Assembly (NCBI GenBank): GCA_008638415.1 | Contig: VWVT01000001.1 | Coordinates: 124,001 to 188,000, forward strand | Direction of reading: 5' to 3' | DNA length: 64,000 nt | Origin: Nocardiopsis sinuspersici | GTDB lineage: Bacteria; Actinomycetota; Actinomycetes; Streptosporangiales; Streptosporangiaceae | Shown here: in pieces, positions 1-7,604 of the stretch | Numbering within the stretch: position 1 is the first letter of the stretch | Layout: every line of letters starts with the position of its first letter | Program-made: the position numbers and the translations under genes | Notes under the pieces: model-generated | What the model saw: the letters and a program-made list of their open reading frames with translations, nothing else | Told to the model about the DNA's origin: nothing | Databases searched by the model: none

Positions 1-135
1 GTCGGCGCCGACGACGTAGTGCTTGTGCGAACCCTCCCACCGGCCCTTGAGCTCCTCCACACGCAAGCCGTTCTTCCGCGCCATCCGGCGCACCAGGGCG
101 AGTAGGACCCGCGCCCTCGTCCGCTTGTCGACCAT
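1..135 (-). CDS. Partial small basic protein, possibly HicA-like toxin
   Basis: Forty-five open codons run from an ATG at 135 off the left edge, so only the N-terminal part is present. The peptide is strongly basic and reaches GSHKHYVVGAD at the edge, which resembles the Gly-Ser-His turn and following beta strand of HicA-type mRNA interferases. The likeness is short and is my inference; an ordinary small conserved protein is equally possible. An in-frame ATG at 168 could be an alternative start. No strong ribosome binding site is visible. If it is HicA, the HicB partner should lie just outside the window. Confidence 0.35.
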   Translation of the reverse strand, partial: MVDKRTRARVLLALVRRMARKNGLRVEELKGRWEGSHKHYVVGAD

Positions 136-235
136 GGGTCGAAAGCCGGCCCCTGGCCGGGCAGGCATCCAGCGAACTAGACCATCCTGCCTACGACCTC
201 GTCGGTCAAGGATTGCCGGAACCAACCAAGACTCC

Positions 236-257
236 TTGGCCAACGACCCTTGGCCAA
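236..257. promoter_or_regulatory. Paired TTGGCCAA palindromes, candidate operator
   Basis: Two exact TTGGCCAA palindromes (236-243 and 250-257) lie 14 bp centre to centre, 28-49 bp before the start of the ArsR-type regulator; a partial third copy (CCTTGGG) is near 263. Their position suits autoregulation of the regulator-transporter pair. No binding evidence; inference from symmetry and spacing. Confidence 0.4.
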
Positions 258-284
258 GAAGCCTTGGGCATCTACGGTGACGTC

Positions 285-902
285 ATGAACGACGACACCT
301 CCCGCGACACCGGCGTTCCCGACCCTTTCGCGAAGGCCGCCACCCTCGACGCGCGCTCCCTCCGGGGACTGGCCCATCCCCTGCGCATACGCATCCTCAA
401 CCTCCTCCAGGACCGGGGCCCCGCCACCGGCAAGACCGTGTCGGAGTGGGTGGACACCTCCTCGGCCTCGGCCAGCTACCACCTGCGCCGGCTCGCGGCC
501 CACGGGTTCATCGAGGAGGACCCGGACATGGGCACCTCGCGGGAGCGCTGGTGGCGCGCCCGGCACGAGGGCTTCCGCTTCCCCGAACACCTGGACACCG
601 AAGAACCCGAGCTGAGCACCGCCGTGCGCATGGCCCTGGCCGTCGGCTGGAGCGAGCGGCTGGCCGCGGCGGTCAACATGTGGGCGGTCCAGCCCGAGGG
701 CTGGCGCGAGGCCCAGGTCATGTCCGGGCGGCGCACCGAGCTCACGCTGGAGGAGTTCGCCGCCTTCCGTGAGGAGGTCCGCGCGCTCTTCGACCGCTAC
801 GCGCGCGAGGGCGAGGCCCCCGGGAGCCGCCCGGTGCACATCCAGCTCGCCGCCTTCCCCGACCCGGAGGACCGGGGCTCCGACGGGGAGGGGAGGACGT
901 GA
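285..902 (+). CDS. ArsR-family winged helix-turn-helix regulator
   Basis: A 205-residue cytoplasmic DNA-binding protein. Residues about 25-95 form a winged HTH beginning LAHPLRIRILNLLQ with the recognition helix in SASASYHLRRL, typical of ArsR-like HTH_20 regulators; the rest is a helical region, probably for dimerisation or effector sensing. No metal-binding cysteine cluster is seen, so a metal sensor is unlikely. ATG at 285 was chosen over an upstream in-frame start at 213 because the extra residues are unlike the family. The stop overlaps the next start (GTGA), so it is probably translationally coupled to the MFS exporter it likely controls. TTGGCCAA palindromes upstream may be its operator. 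Confidence 0.8.
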   Translation: MNDDTSRDTGVPDPFAKAATLDARSLRGLAHPLRIRILNLLQDRGPATGKTVSEWVDTSSASASYHLRRLAAHGFIEEDPDMGTSRERWWRARHEGFRFPEHLDTEEPELSTAVRMALAVGWSERLAAAVNMWAVQPEGWREAQVMSGRRTELTLEEFAAFREEVRALFDRYAREGEAPGSRPVHIQLAAFPDPEDRGSDGEGRT

Positions 903-2137
903 GGGGCGTCGCGGGCCTGGTCACGGCCGAGGCGCTCTGCTACACCGCCACCCGGGTGGCGATGATCGCCATCCCCTGGTTCGTGCTGGAGAGCACCGGC
1001 AGCCCGGTGTCCATGGGGCTGGTGGCCTTCTTCGAGATCGGCTCCTACACCCTGGCGCGGCTGTTCGGCGGGCCCCTTCTCGACCGGGCGGGCCAGCGCG
1101 CGGTGAGCGTGCGCGCCGACCTCGTCGCCGCCGGCGCGGTGGCCTGTGTCCCGCTGCTGTACTCCGCCGGGCTGCTGCCCTTCCCCGTGCTCCTGGCGCT
1201 GGTGACCCTGGTCGGCCTGGCCACCGGGCCCGCGGAGGCCGCCAAGGTGTCCATGGCGCCGGCCGTCGCCGAACGCACCGGCACCCGCGTCGAGCGGGTC
1301 ACCGGGCTCACCGGCACCGTGGACCGGCTCTCCATGACCGTCGGCCCGGTTCTCGCGGGCGGGTTCGTTTCCCTGGCCGGACCGCTTCCGGCCCTGTACG
1401 CGAACGCCGTCCTGCTGGTCGCGGCGGCGGCGACCCTGGCCGCCACCCAGCCCCGGGACCGGCCCGCACCGGGGACGGACCCCGAGGCCGGATCGGGCTA
1501 CCTGGTCCGGCTGCGCACCGGGTGGAGGGTGATCTGGACCGACACCACCCTGCGCGCCCTGGTGGTCATGCTCGCGGTCACCAACATGATCGACATGTCC
1601 GTGACGTCGGTGCTGCTGCCGGTGTGGGTGCGGGAGAACGGCATGGGACCGGCGGTCGTCGGCCTCATGGGCGGAGTGCTGGGCGCGGCGTCCGTGGCCG
1701 GCTCGCTCGTGGCCACGGCGGTCGGGCACCTGCTGCCCCGGCGGGCGGTGTTCTTCGCGGGGCTGGTGGTCGCGGGACCGCCCCGCCTGCTGGTGCTGGC
1801 GCTGGACGTGCCGCTGTGGGCGGTCCTGGCCGTGTGGGGCCTGTGCGGGCTCGGCGGCGGCGTGCTCAACCCGATCCTGAGCACGGTCCTCTTCGAGCGC
1901 CTGCCCCGCCACGTCGTGGGGCGGGGAACCGCGATGATCGGCGCGCTGACCCGTGTGGCGGCCCCGCTCGGCGCCCCCGTGGTGGGCGCGGCGCTGGGCC
2001 TGGCCGGAGCGGCGCCCGTCCTGGTGGCGTGCGCGGCCCTCTACCTGGTCGCGGTCCTGGCTCCGCTGGCCGGCCGCGCGGTCGGCGGACTCGACGCACC
2101 CGAGCCCGACCCCGGTCGGGCGCAGACCCCCGGGTGA
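899..2137 (+). CDS. MFS transporter, probable drug or metabolite exporter
   Basis: A 412-residue integral membrane protein with about twelve hydrophobic segments and the loop features of major facilitator superfamily exporters (GGPLLDRAGQR after the second segment, resembling motif A). The start is GTG at 899, overlapping the regulator stop, with a GGGGAGGGGAGG Shine-Dalgarno just before it. The family exchanges substrates for protons; the substrate cannot be read from sequence. Its pairing with an ArsR-like regulator suggests inducible export of a toxic compound. The last 20 residues are hydrophilic and probably cytoplasmic. Confidence 0.85.
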   Translation: MRGVAGLVTAEALCYTATRVAMIAIPWFVLESTGSPVSMGLVAFFEIGSYTLARLFGGPLLDRAGQRAVSVRADLVAAGAVACVPLLYSAGLLPFPVLLALVTLVGLATGPAEAAKVSMAPAVAERTGTRVERVTGLTGTVDRLSMTVGPVLAGGFVSLAGPLPALYANAVLLVAAAATLAATQPRDRPAPGTDPEAGSGYLVRLRTGWRVIWTDTTLRALVVMLAVTNMIDMSVTSVLLPVWVRENGMGPAVVGLMGGVLGAASVAGSLVATAVGHLLPRRAVFFAGLVVAGPPRLLVLALDVPLWAVLAVWGLCGLGGGVLNPILSTVLFERLPRHVVGRGTAMIGALTRVAAPLGAPVVGAALGLAGAAPVLVACAALYLVAVLAPLAGRAVGGLDAPEPDPGRAQTPG

Positions 2138-2159
2138 GGCGGTCCGGGGGCGTGTCCGG

Positions 2160-2567
2160 TCAGGACTTCCGGGCCGCCGCCGGCGCGCCGGGGTCCTGCT
2201 TCTCCGCGTCGGTGGGCGCACCGTCGTCCGCACGCGCTTCGCCGTCCCCGTCCCTCGCGCCGTCCGCGCCCCTCGTGTCCGCCTCGGCGGCGGGGGCCTC
2301 GTCGGCCTCCCGGACGTGCTCCTCCTGGAGGGCGTCCTCACGGGCGGCGGCCTCCGCCAGACGGGCGCGGCGGTTCTCCATCCGCCGCACCGCGCTGATG
2401 GAGACCTGGTCCCGCAGCTTGGACAGCAGGACGTAGGAGGCCAGTCCACTGATCAGCCAGGCGAGGAGGATCGCGACCAACGAACGGGCGCCGAAAAGAT
2501 AGACCACTCCGAAGGCCACCGCGAACAGTCCCAGACGGGCAGCGGTATAGGTCAACAAGCTACGCAT
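2160..2567 (-). CDS. DUF4229 family small membrane protein
   Basis: A 135-residue protein with two hydrophobic segments (about 4-24 and 29-49) followed by a charged, acidic, alanine-rich tail. The N-terminal pattern with short membrane hairpin and LRDQVSISAVRRMENRRAR matches DUF4229 proteins of actinobacteria, whose function is unknown. The tail beyond residue 70 (rich in Ala, Glu, Asp, Gly) looks disordered. It is convergent with the MFS gene, with only 22 bp between stops. Inner-membrane location is inferred from the hydrophobic segments. Confidence 0.7.
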   Translation of the reverse strand: MRSLLTYTAARLGLFAVAFGVVYLFGARSLVAILLAWLISGLASYVLLSKLRDQVSISAVRRMENRRARLAEAAAREDALQEEHVREADEAPAAEADTRGADGARDGDGEARADDGAPTDAEKQDPGAPAAARKS

Positions 2568-3028
2568 CCAAAAGCCTCACAACAGATGATTACCTGGACT
2601 AGATTGGTCGCTACGCCCATCGATGACACGGGACGACCGGCCATACCCGCGGTCCGCGCCGTCCGCGGCCCCGACCGGGGTCGGGCGGGTGGCGTCCCAC
2701 GTGCTCTTATCTCCAGGTTAAGGGCGTGCCCGGTACGACGGGCATCGGGGCGGCGTGTCGTTCTCCGCACAGGTGAACGGAATCCGCACAGGTGAACGGA
2801 ATCCGCACAGGCGAACAGGACGTACGCGGGCTCGATTCACACAGTCATGGGATGTTTCCAATCCCGACAGCAGGGCCTGAACATTACGTTCCGGTCACAT
2901 ATCCCGTACTCCTCCCCCCAACACCGCAATTTCTCCGAAAACTAGGGAGGAAACGGACCAACTCATGCACACTAGGGGATCAAACGCCCGCCGCCCCCAC
3001 AGTCCGAGGCGGGCACGATTGGGGGAAC
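2568..3028. other. Long upstream region of bldC
   Basis: About 460 bp without a convincing gene. It must hold promoters for both the DUF4229 gene (leftward) and bldC (rightward). It contains a nearly perfect 19-bp tandem repeat (2765-2821) and a comparatively AT-rich stretch around 2880-2950. No tRNA or riboswitch was recognised. Long leaders upstream of bldC are usual in developmental actinomycetes. Confidence 0.5.
2765..2821. repeat. 19-bp tandem direct repeat upstream of bldC
   Basis: The unit CCGCACAGGTGAACGGAAT occurs at 2765-2783 and 2784-2802 without change, followed by a third, diverged copy at 2803-2821. It lies about 210 bp before the bldC start. BldC is known to bind head-to-tail direct repeats cooperatively, so this could be an autoregulatory array; however, known BldC sites are AT-rich, so the link is only a hypothesis. 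Confidence 0.7.
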
Positions 3029-3229
3029 GTGAAGGTGGAACGAGCAAGCGAACGCCTGTTGACCCCCGGGGAAGTGGCCTCACTCTTCCGGGTTGATCCC
3101 AAGACCGTGACGCGCTGGGCCGCCTCCGGGCGGATCAGCAGCATCCGCACTCCGGGCGGACACCGCCGCTTCCGCGAGTCCGAGGTGCGCGCCCTACTTC
3201 TCGGCGAGCCGAGTGAGAGCACCCCCTGA
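3029..3229 (+). CDS. bldC: Developmental transcription factor BldC
   Basis: A 66-residue MerR-like HTH protein lacking any effector domain. Residues about 10-58 (LLTPGEVASLFRVDPKTVTRWA, then SIRTPGGHRRFRESEVRALL) match Streptomyces BldC, about 68 residues, nearly end to end. BldC binds DNA direct repeats and restrains premature sporulation in Streptomyces; the same role here is inferred. The GTG at 3029, after GGGGG, was chosen because it gives the family length; the frame is open upstream to 2792 but that extension is not BldC-like. Tandem repeats lie both before and immediately after the gene. Confidence 0.92.
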   Translation: MKVERASERLLTPGEVASLFRVDPKTVTRWAASGRISSIRTPGGHRRFRESEVRALLLGEPSESTP

Positions 3230-3261
3230 GAACGGGTACCACCCTGAACGGGTATCGCCCT
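3230..3261. repeat. 16-bp direct repeat immediately after bldC
   Basis: GAACGGGTACCACCCT (3230-3245) is followed directly by GAACGGGTATCGCCCT (3246-3261), starting at the base after the bldC stop codon. The TGAACGG core is shared with the 19-bp repeat upstream of bldC. Function unknown. Confidence 0.65.
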
Positions 3262-3397
3262 GGGAGCAGATCCGGGCCGGCACTCCTGGGGCGGGGCGGC
3301 GACCCGACCGCTACGGCCGCGCTCCGCACGCGGCCGCAGGCGGCCCGGCCAGGTGTGCCGACCGTGAGGAGTGGACAGCAAGAGTTAGGCTGGAACC

Positions 3398-3754
3398 ATG
3401 GTGTGGCTTGGTGGCCTGATCACGCTCGTATCGATCGTTCTCTGGGTGTACGCGTTCTTCGACGCGCTCACCACCCCTTCCCACGAGGTGCGTAATCTGC
3501 CGAAGATCCTCTGGGTGGTCGTTATCGTGCTGTTCATGCCCGTCGGCTCGATCCTGTGGCTCTTTCTCGGCCGTCCACGCGAGACGGCCGCCGTCGAGGG
3601 GTTCGCGTCCGCCCCGGCTCGGGACGCCTCCTCGGTCGACGACCTCGACCCGTCCGACTTCGCCGAGCCCTCGGGGAGCCCGCATCCGCTCGGACCGGAT
3701 GACGACCCCGAGTTCCTGAGACGCCTCGACCGGCGCATAGATCCGGACGAGTGA
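3398..3754 (+). CDS. PLDc_N domain small membrane protein
   Basis: A 118-residue protein with two hydrophobic helices (about 4-22 and 33-57) and the conserved WVYAFFDALTTP and PVGSILWLFLGRP signatures of the phospholipase D N-terminal (PLDc_N) domain. In many actinobacteria this domain stands alone as a two-helix membrane protein with no catalytic part. The C-terminal half (60-118) is acidic and probably cytoplasmic. No HKD motif is present, so phospholipase activity is not expected. The ATG follows a long spacer after bldC, so it probably has its own promoter. A strong terminator follows. Confidence 0.75.
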   Translation: MVWLGGLITLVSIVLWVYAFFDALTTPSHEVRNLPKILWVVVIVLFMPVGSILWLFLGRPRETAAVEGFASAPARDASSVDDLDPSDFAEPSGSPHPLGPDDDPEFLRRLDRRIDPDE

Positions 3755-3777
3755 CCGCACCGGCACGCTGACGACAC

Positions 3778-3819
3778 AGCGGTGGGGCCGCGCCCGAACA
3801 GGGGCGCGGCCCCACCGCT
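3778..3819. terminator. Bidirectional intrinsic terminator
   Basis: A perfect 18-bp stem (3778-3795 with 3802-3819) and 6-nt loop, followed by TTTCC, lies between the convergent PLDc_N gene and the pectate lyase gene and can serve both. Confidence 0.85.
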
Positions 3820-3898
3820 TTCCTCTCCCGTCCCCGCGGACCCGCCCCGGGTCCGCCGCCGGGCCCGCCTCCCTGTGCGGACCCGGCTCGGGGCCGCC

Positions 3899-5182
3899 TC
3901 AGAGCCGTCCGGCGCCCACCTTGCGCGGCAGTCCGCGGATCGCGTGCACCGGCTCCACGCGCGTGGAGAACTCCGGCGTCCAGGTCCGCTCGGTGCCCAG
4001 CGCCCGGCCCGGGTCGGCCTCGTTGTGGGCCTCGACCAGGTCGACCCCGGTGATGCGTCCGCGGCCGTCCCTCATCAGCGCGTTGCCGTGCTCCACGATG
4101 TCGGTACCGCCCCAGTTGCCGATGATCTCCTCGGCGCCGATGCCGTCACGCATGTCGAACAGGTTGTTCTCCGCGTAGAGCTGCGACTCGAAGCCCACGC
4201 CCAGGCTGTACTGGTACATGCCGGTGGCCACCGTGTAGTGGTTGTTGTAGACGTGCACCTGTCCGTAGCGCACGCGCGGGGCGCGCTGGCCCAGCCCGTC
4301 GAAGTGGTTGTGGTGGAAGGTGACCCGCAGGAGCCCGCGGTCGGTGGTCCGGCCGTCGCTGTTACCGACCAGGATGGCCTTGTCGCGGTCAGCGAAGCGG
4401 TTGTAGGACACCGTCACCAGGTCGCTCGCCCGCACGACGTCGAGCAGGCCGTCGTGCACCTCGTACCTGCGCCCGAAGCGCTCAGGCAGCTCCGAACCCG
4501 GGTTGTCGCCGTCGTCGAACGTGTTGTGGTCGATCCACACGTTCGTGGACCCGGAGACCTCCAGGTGGTCGTACTCGGAGTTCCAGTTGCCCTCGCCGCC
4601 GTCGCCCGGATCCCATCCGGGGAAGCAGTCGTACGTGTCGGAGAGGGTCAGGTTCCTGAGGATGACGTTCTCCTGGTTGACCACCCGGATGCTCATCCCG
4701 GTGATCTCGGCGTCGTCGCCGGCGCCCACCACGGTCGTGTTGGAGCCGACCTCCACCCGGACCCGCTCCGCCTGTGCGTCGGCCGACGCCTCCCGGGCCT
4801 CCTCCAGCGGTCCGCTCGGCTCCTCCCAACCCCACACGTCGGGGTCGTACGCGGCCAGGTAGTCCTCCAGCGTGTAGCCGCCCACCGCGTAGTCCTCGCA
4901 CGACAGGGGCGTGCCGTCCGGCGCCGAGTTGGCGTCGATCGTGCCCTCGACGTGGACGATCTTCGGCTCGTCGCCGCTCACCGCCTCGCGGAACTCCTCC
5001 GCCGTGGAGACGCGGAAGACGTTCTCGGGAGAGGCCTGCGACCCTCCCGTGGTCCCGGCGCCGGCCGAGCCCCAGCCGTCACCCTCGGGCAGGACCTGCC
5101 TGCCCGTGTCGGGTGCGGCCTGGGCGGGTGTCACGGCGGTCATCACCAGCGCCGCGCTCAGAGGGAGTACGAGCCTTCTCAT
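3899..5182 (-). CDS. Secreted pectate lyase, polysaccharide lyase family 1
   Basis: A 427-residue exported enzyme that cleaves polygalacturonate by beta-elimination. The start at 5182 gives a classic signal peptide (MRRLVLPLSAALVMTAVTPAQA, cut before APD) and has GAGGAG upstream; an in-frame start at 5227 would disrupt it. PL1 marks of the right-handed beta helix are present in order: WIDHNTFDDGDN (calcium and substrate acids), HDGLLDVVRASDLVTVSYN, and QRAPRVRYGQVHVYNN with the arginine of the active site. The start is divergent from a lacI-type gene, with a LacI-type palindrome 25-38 bp upstream, so it is probably induced by a pectin-derived sugar. Confidence 0.92.
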   Translation of the reverse strand: MRRLVLPLSAALVMTAVTPAQAAPDTGRQVLPEGDGWGSAGAGTTGGSQASPENVFRVSTAEEFREAVSGDEPKIVHVEGTIDANSAPDGTPLSCEDYAVGGYTLEDYLAAYDPDVWGWEEPSGPLEEAREASADAQAERVRVEVGSNTTVVGAGDDAEITGMSIRVVNQENVILRNLTLSDTYDCFPGWDPGDGGEGNWNSEYDHLEVSGSTNVWIDHNTFDDGDNPGSELPERFGRRYEVHDGLLDVVRASDLVTVSYNRFADRDKAILVGNSDGRTTDRGLLRVTFHHNHFDGLGQRAPRVRYGQVHVYNNHYTVATGMYQYSLGVGFESQLYAENNLFDMRDGIGAEEIIGNWGGTDIVEHGNALMRDGRGRITGVDLVEAHNEADPGRALGTERTWTPEFSTRVEPVHAIRGLPRKVGAGRL

Positions 5183-5206
5183 GGTCCTGCTCCTCAGGGG
5201 GGAAAC

Positions 5207-5220
5207 TGCAAACGGTTGCA
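5207..5220. promoter_or_regulatory. LacI-type operator upstream of pectate lyase
   Basis: TGCAAACGGTTGCA is a near-perfect palindrome with one mismatch per half around a central CG, the usual form of LacI/GalR operators. It lies 25-38 bp upstream of the pectate lyase start codon, where it would overlap the promoter or leader. Confidence 0.75.
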
Positions 5221-5317
5221 TGAACATCTCCCACCACGCCGATCCGCGTCAACCCTTCCCCTCAGGGAAAACCAGGGAAAACCAGGCACCAAACAACAAA
5301 CCACTCAGTAGCGGACC

Positions 5318-5329
5318 ACAACCGGTTGC
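5318..5329. promoter_or_regulatory. LacI-type operator upstream of lacI-like gene
   Basis: ACAACCGGTTGC contains the perfect palindrome CAACCGGTTG (5319-5328) and shares its half-site with the box at 5207-5220. It lies 40-51 bp before the regulator start and suggests autoregulation. Two boxes about 110 bp apart could support looping. Confidence 0.72.
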
Positions 5330-5368
5330 CGTTAGTCTCTCTCCATACCAACGCAAAGGAGGCCACGG

Positions 5369-6358
5369 GTGGCCGTGACCATCAAGGACGTCGCCCACGC
5401 GAGCGGCGTCCACGTCTCCACCGTCTCCCGGACCTTCTCCGCGGCGCACCTGGTCAACCCCGAGACACGCGCCCGCGTCGTCGCCGCGGCCAACGCCCTG
5501 GGCTACCGCCCCAACCGCGCCGCCCGCGCCCTGTCCACCCGCCGTACCGGCAACCTGGGACTGATCGTCGCCGACATCGCCAACCCCTTCTTCCCGCCCC
5601 TCATCAAGGCCGCCCAGGCACACGCGCGCAGAAGCGACCACCACGTGTTCGTCGCCGACACCGACGAACAGGTCCGCGCGGAGGAGGAGCTGATCCGCTC
5701 CATGGCCACCCAGGTCGACGGCGCCCTGCTGGTCGCCCCGCGCCTGAGCAACCGCCTGATCGCCGAACTCAGCGCCGACGTGCCCTTCGTCGTCGTCAAC
5801 CGGCAGCCCGCGAACCTGCCAGCCGTCCTCATGGACGTGGCCTCGGGCGCCCGGCAGGCCCTGGAACACCTCGTCTCCCTCGGCCACCGCGAGATCGCCC
5901 TGCTCACCGGCCCCCGCGCCTCCTGGACCAACCAGCGACTGGAGCGGGCGGCCACCGACGCCGCCGAGCACCACGGGTTGCGCCTGCACCGCCTCGGCCC
6001 CAACCAGCCCACAGAGGGAGGCGGAGCCGGTGCCGCCCCCGGCGTACTCGCCAGCGGGGCCACCGCCGTCCTCGCCTACAACGACCTGGTCGCCCTCGGC
6101 CTCCTACAGGAGCTCCGCGGCCGGGGCCTGGCGGTCCCCGGCGACCTCAGCGTCATCGGCGTGGACAACACCCACACCGCCCGCCACTGCGGCCTCACCA
6201 CGATCGACATGCCCACCGCCGCGGCCGGACGCGCCGCCATCGACCTGCTGCTGCGCCGCATCACCAGCGAGGACGCCCCCGGCACGGTCACCCTGGACAC
6301 CCGCCTGGTGGTGCGCGGATCCACCGCGCCCCCGGCGGACGGGTTCCAGGGGCCCTAG
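5369..6358 (+). CDS. LacI-family transcriptional repressor of pectate lyase
   Basis: A 329-residue regulator. The N-terminal HTH (VTIKDVAHASGVHVSTVSRTF, residues about 3-22) and hinge helix (NRAARALSTRRTGNLGLIV) are typical of LacI/GalR proteins, followed by a periplasmic-binding-protein-like sugar domain ending VIGVDNTHTARHCGLTTIDMP. The GTG at 5369 has AAAGGAGG six bases upstream. It is divergent from the pectate lyase gene, and matching palindromes lie before both genes, so it most likely represses the lyase until a pectin breakdown product binds. The effector is not deducible. A dispersed repeat begins at the base after its stop codon. Confidence 0.9.
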   Translation: MAVTIKDVAHASGVHVSTVSRTFSAAHLVNPETRARVVAAANALGYRPNRAARALSTRRTGNLGLIVADIANPFFPPLIKAAQAHARRSDHHVFVADTDEQVRAEEELIRSMATQVDGALLVAPRLSNRLIAELSADVPFVVVNRQPANLPAVLMDVASGARQALEHLVSLGHREIALLTGPRASWTNQRLERAATDAAEHHGLRLHRLGPNQPTEGGGAGAAPGVLASGATAVLAYNDLVALGLLQELRGRGLAVPGDLSVIGVDNTHTARHCGLTTIDMPTAAAGRAAIDLLLRRITSEDAPGTVTLDTRLVVRGSTAPPADGFQGP

Positions 6359-6541
6359 GTCCTTGTTCGGTGGACTGGGTCCTGTGCTACCAGGGGTGGT
6401 GGCGAGGGCGCCGACGGGGTTCTGGAGGTCCCGCAGGTGTGCCCGTGAGGTACGAGCGGGCGCACCGCAGGGGCCGAAGGTTCCCGTGCCTGCGGCGCCC
6501 GAGCACGAGGCGAAGCGCAGCGCAGCCTCAAGGAAACACGT
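6359..6541 (+). repeat. Dispersed intergenic repeat, full copy A
   Basis: About 183 bp between the lacI-like stop and the 3' end of ccsB that recurs at 47160-47584 and, inverted, near 61690-61793. The core runs from GGGCGCCGACGGGGTTCTGG to the GAGGCGAAGC...GCAGCCTC end. It carries a 10-bp hairpin (6436-6445 with 6457-6466, one G-T pair, 11-nt loop) and a second stem CCGCAGG/CCTGCGG (6465-6471 with 6489-6495). Frames through it are open but not conserved as protein. No inverted termini or target duplication are obvious. Function unknown. Confidence 0.85.
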
Positions 6542-6590
6542 CGCGGGTGTGACGTGCGGGACTCCTCCGCCTCCCGGGCGGGTACTCCCG

Positions 6591-7601
6591 TCAGGCGTAG
6601 GAGTGCAGGCCGCTGAACATGTAGTTCACCGCGAAGAAGTTGAACAGGATGGTCACGAAGCCCAGCACGTTGATCCAGGTCGCCTTGGGGCCGCGCCAGC
6701 CGCCGGTGGCGCGGGCGTGCAGGTAGGCCGCGTAGATCACCCAGGAGATGAACGACCAGACCTCCTTGGGGTCCCAGCCCCAGAAGCGGCCCCATGCCTC
6801 GTCGGCCCAGATGGAACCGGCGATGATGGCGAAGGTCCACAGCGGGAAGGCGAAGAGGATGAACCGGTGGGAGATGCGGTCGAGCAGCTCGGGGCTGGGC
6901 AGGCGGCCGGCGATACCGGCGACCTTCTCGCCCAGGGCGCGCCTGGCCTCGGCACGGTGCGAGACCAGGTAGGTGACGCCGGCGGAGCCCGAGACCATGA
7001 ACGCCCCGCCCGCGATGATGGCCGCGGTCACGTGGATCGGCACCCAGTAGGAGTGCAGGGCCGGGATCAGCGGACCCGGTTCCACGTACAGCCACCGGAC
7101 GCCGACGCCCAGCAGGATCAGCACCGGAACCAGCACGAAGGCGCCGAGGAAGCGGGCCTGGAAGCGGAGGGACGCGTACAGCAGCCCGCCCACGGCGACC
7201 AGGCACAGGGCCACGACGAACTCGAACATGTTGCCCCACGGCCACCGGTCGGCGGCCAGGCCGCGGCTGACGATCTGCGCCACGCCCGTGAGGAAACCGA
7301 ACCCCGTCACGCCTAGGGCGATCCCGCCCAGCACGCTCCGGGGGGCCTTCGCCTCGCCCTCGGCGGTGCGGACGTTCACCTCGATGCCGTCGTCCTCCGT
7401 GCCGTCGCCCTCGGGGCCCCCGTCGGCGCCGGCGCGGACCGGCATGAGCCGACCGGCCCTGAGCCTGGTGCGTTCTCCGTAGGCGGCCTCGATGGCGAAG
7501 AGGAACAGGGCCACCGCGTACGTGACGATCATGACGATGATCAGCGAGTCACTGGCTGACGCCATCGCCTCGTCCATCGTTGCGGCGAACGTGTACGTCA
7601 C
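6591..7601 (-). CDS. ccsB: Cytochrome c biogenesis protein CcsB (CcsA/ResC family)
   Basis: A 336-residue polytopic membrane protein of the System II (Ccs/Res) haem delivery complex, which passes haem outward and attaches it to apocytochrome c with ResB. The tryptophan-rich signature WADEAWGRFWGWDPKEVWSF lies before the last membrane segments, with conserved histidines in HSYW and nearby helices. The charged stretch at about 45-85 is a cytoplasmic loop. The GTG at 7601 has GAGGGAG upstream and starts 3 bp after the resB stop, so it is the last gene of a four-gene operon. Confidence 0.9.
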   Translation of the reverse strand: MTYTFAATMDEAMASASDSLIIVMIVTYAVALFLFAIEAAYGERTRLRAGRLMPVRAGADGGPEGDGTEDDGIEVNVRTAEGEAKAPRSVLGGIALGVTGFGFLTGVAQIVSRGLAADRWPWGNMFEFVVALCLVAVGGLLYASLRFQARFLGAFVLVPVLILLGVGVRWLYVEPGPLIPALHSYWVPIHVTAAIIAGGAFMVSGSAGVTYLVSHRAEARRALGEKVAGIAGRLPSPELLDRISHRFILFAFPLWTFAIIAGSIWADEAWGRFWGWDPKEVWSFISWVIYAAYLHARATGGWRGPKATWINVLGFVTILFNFFAVNYMFSGLHSYA

Positions 7602-7604
7602 CGG

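Noticed and set aside
769..2436. A 555-codon open frame on + covering the MFS exporter
   Set aside because: It is one of many frame-shifted shadows in very GC-rich DNA. The 899-2137 frame gives a full transporter, and this one is Arg/Ala/Pro-rich with no family.
3782..5311. Long + strand open frame opposite the pectate lyase
   Set aside because: Antisense shadow; the minus-strand frame has a signal peptide and all PL1 motifs.
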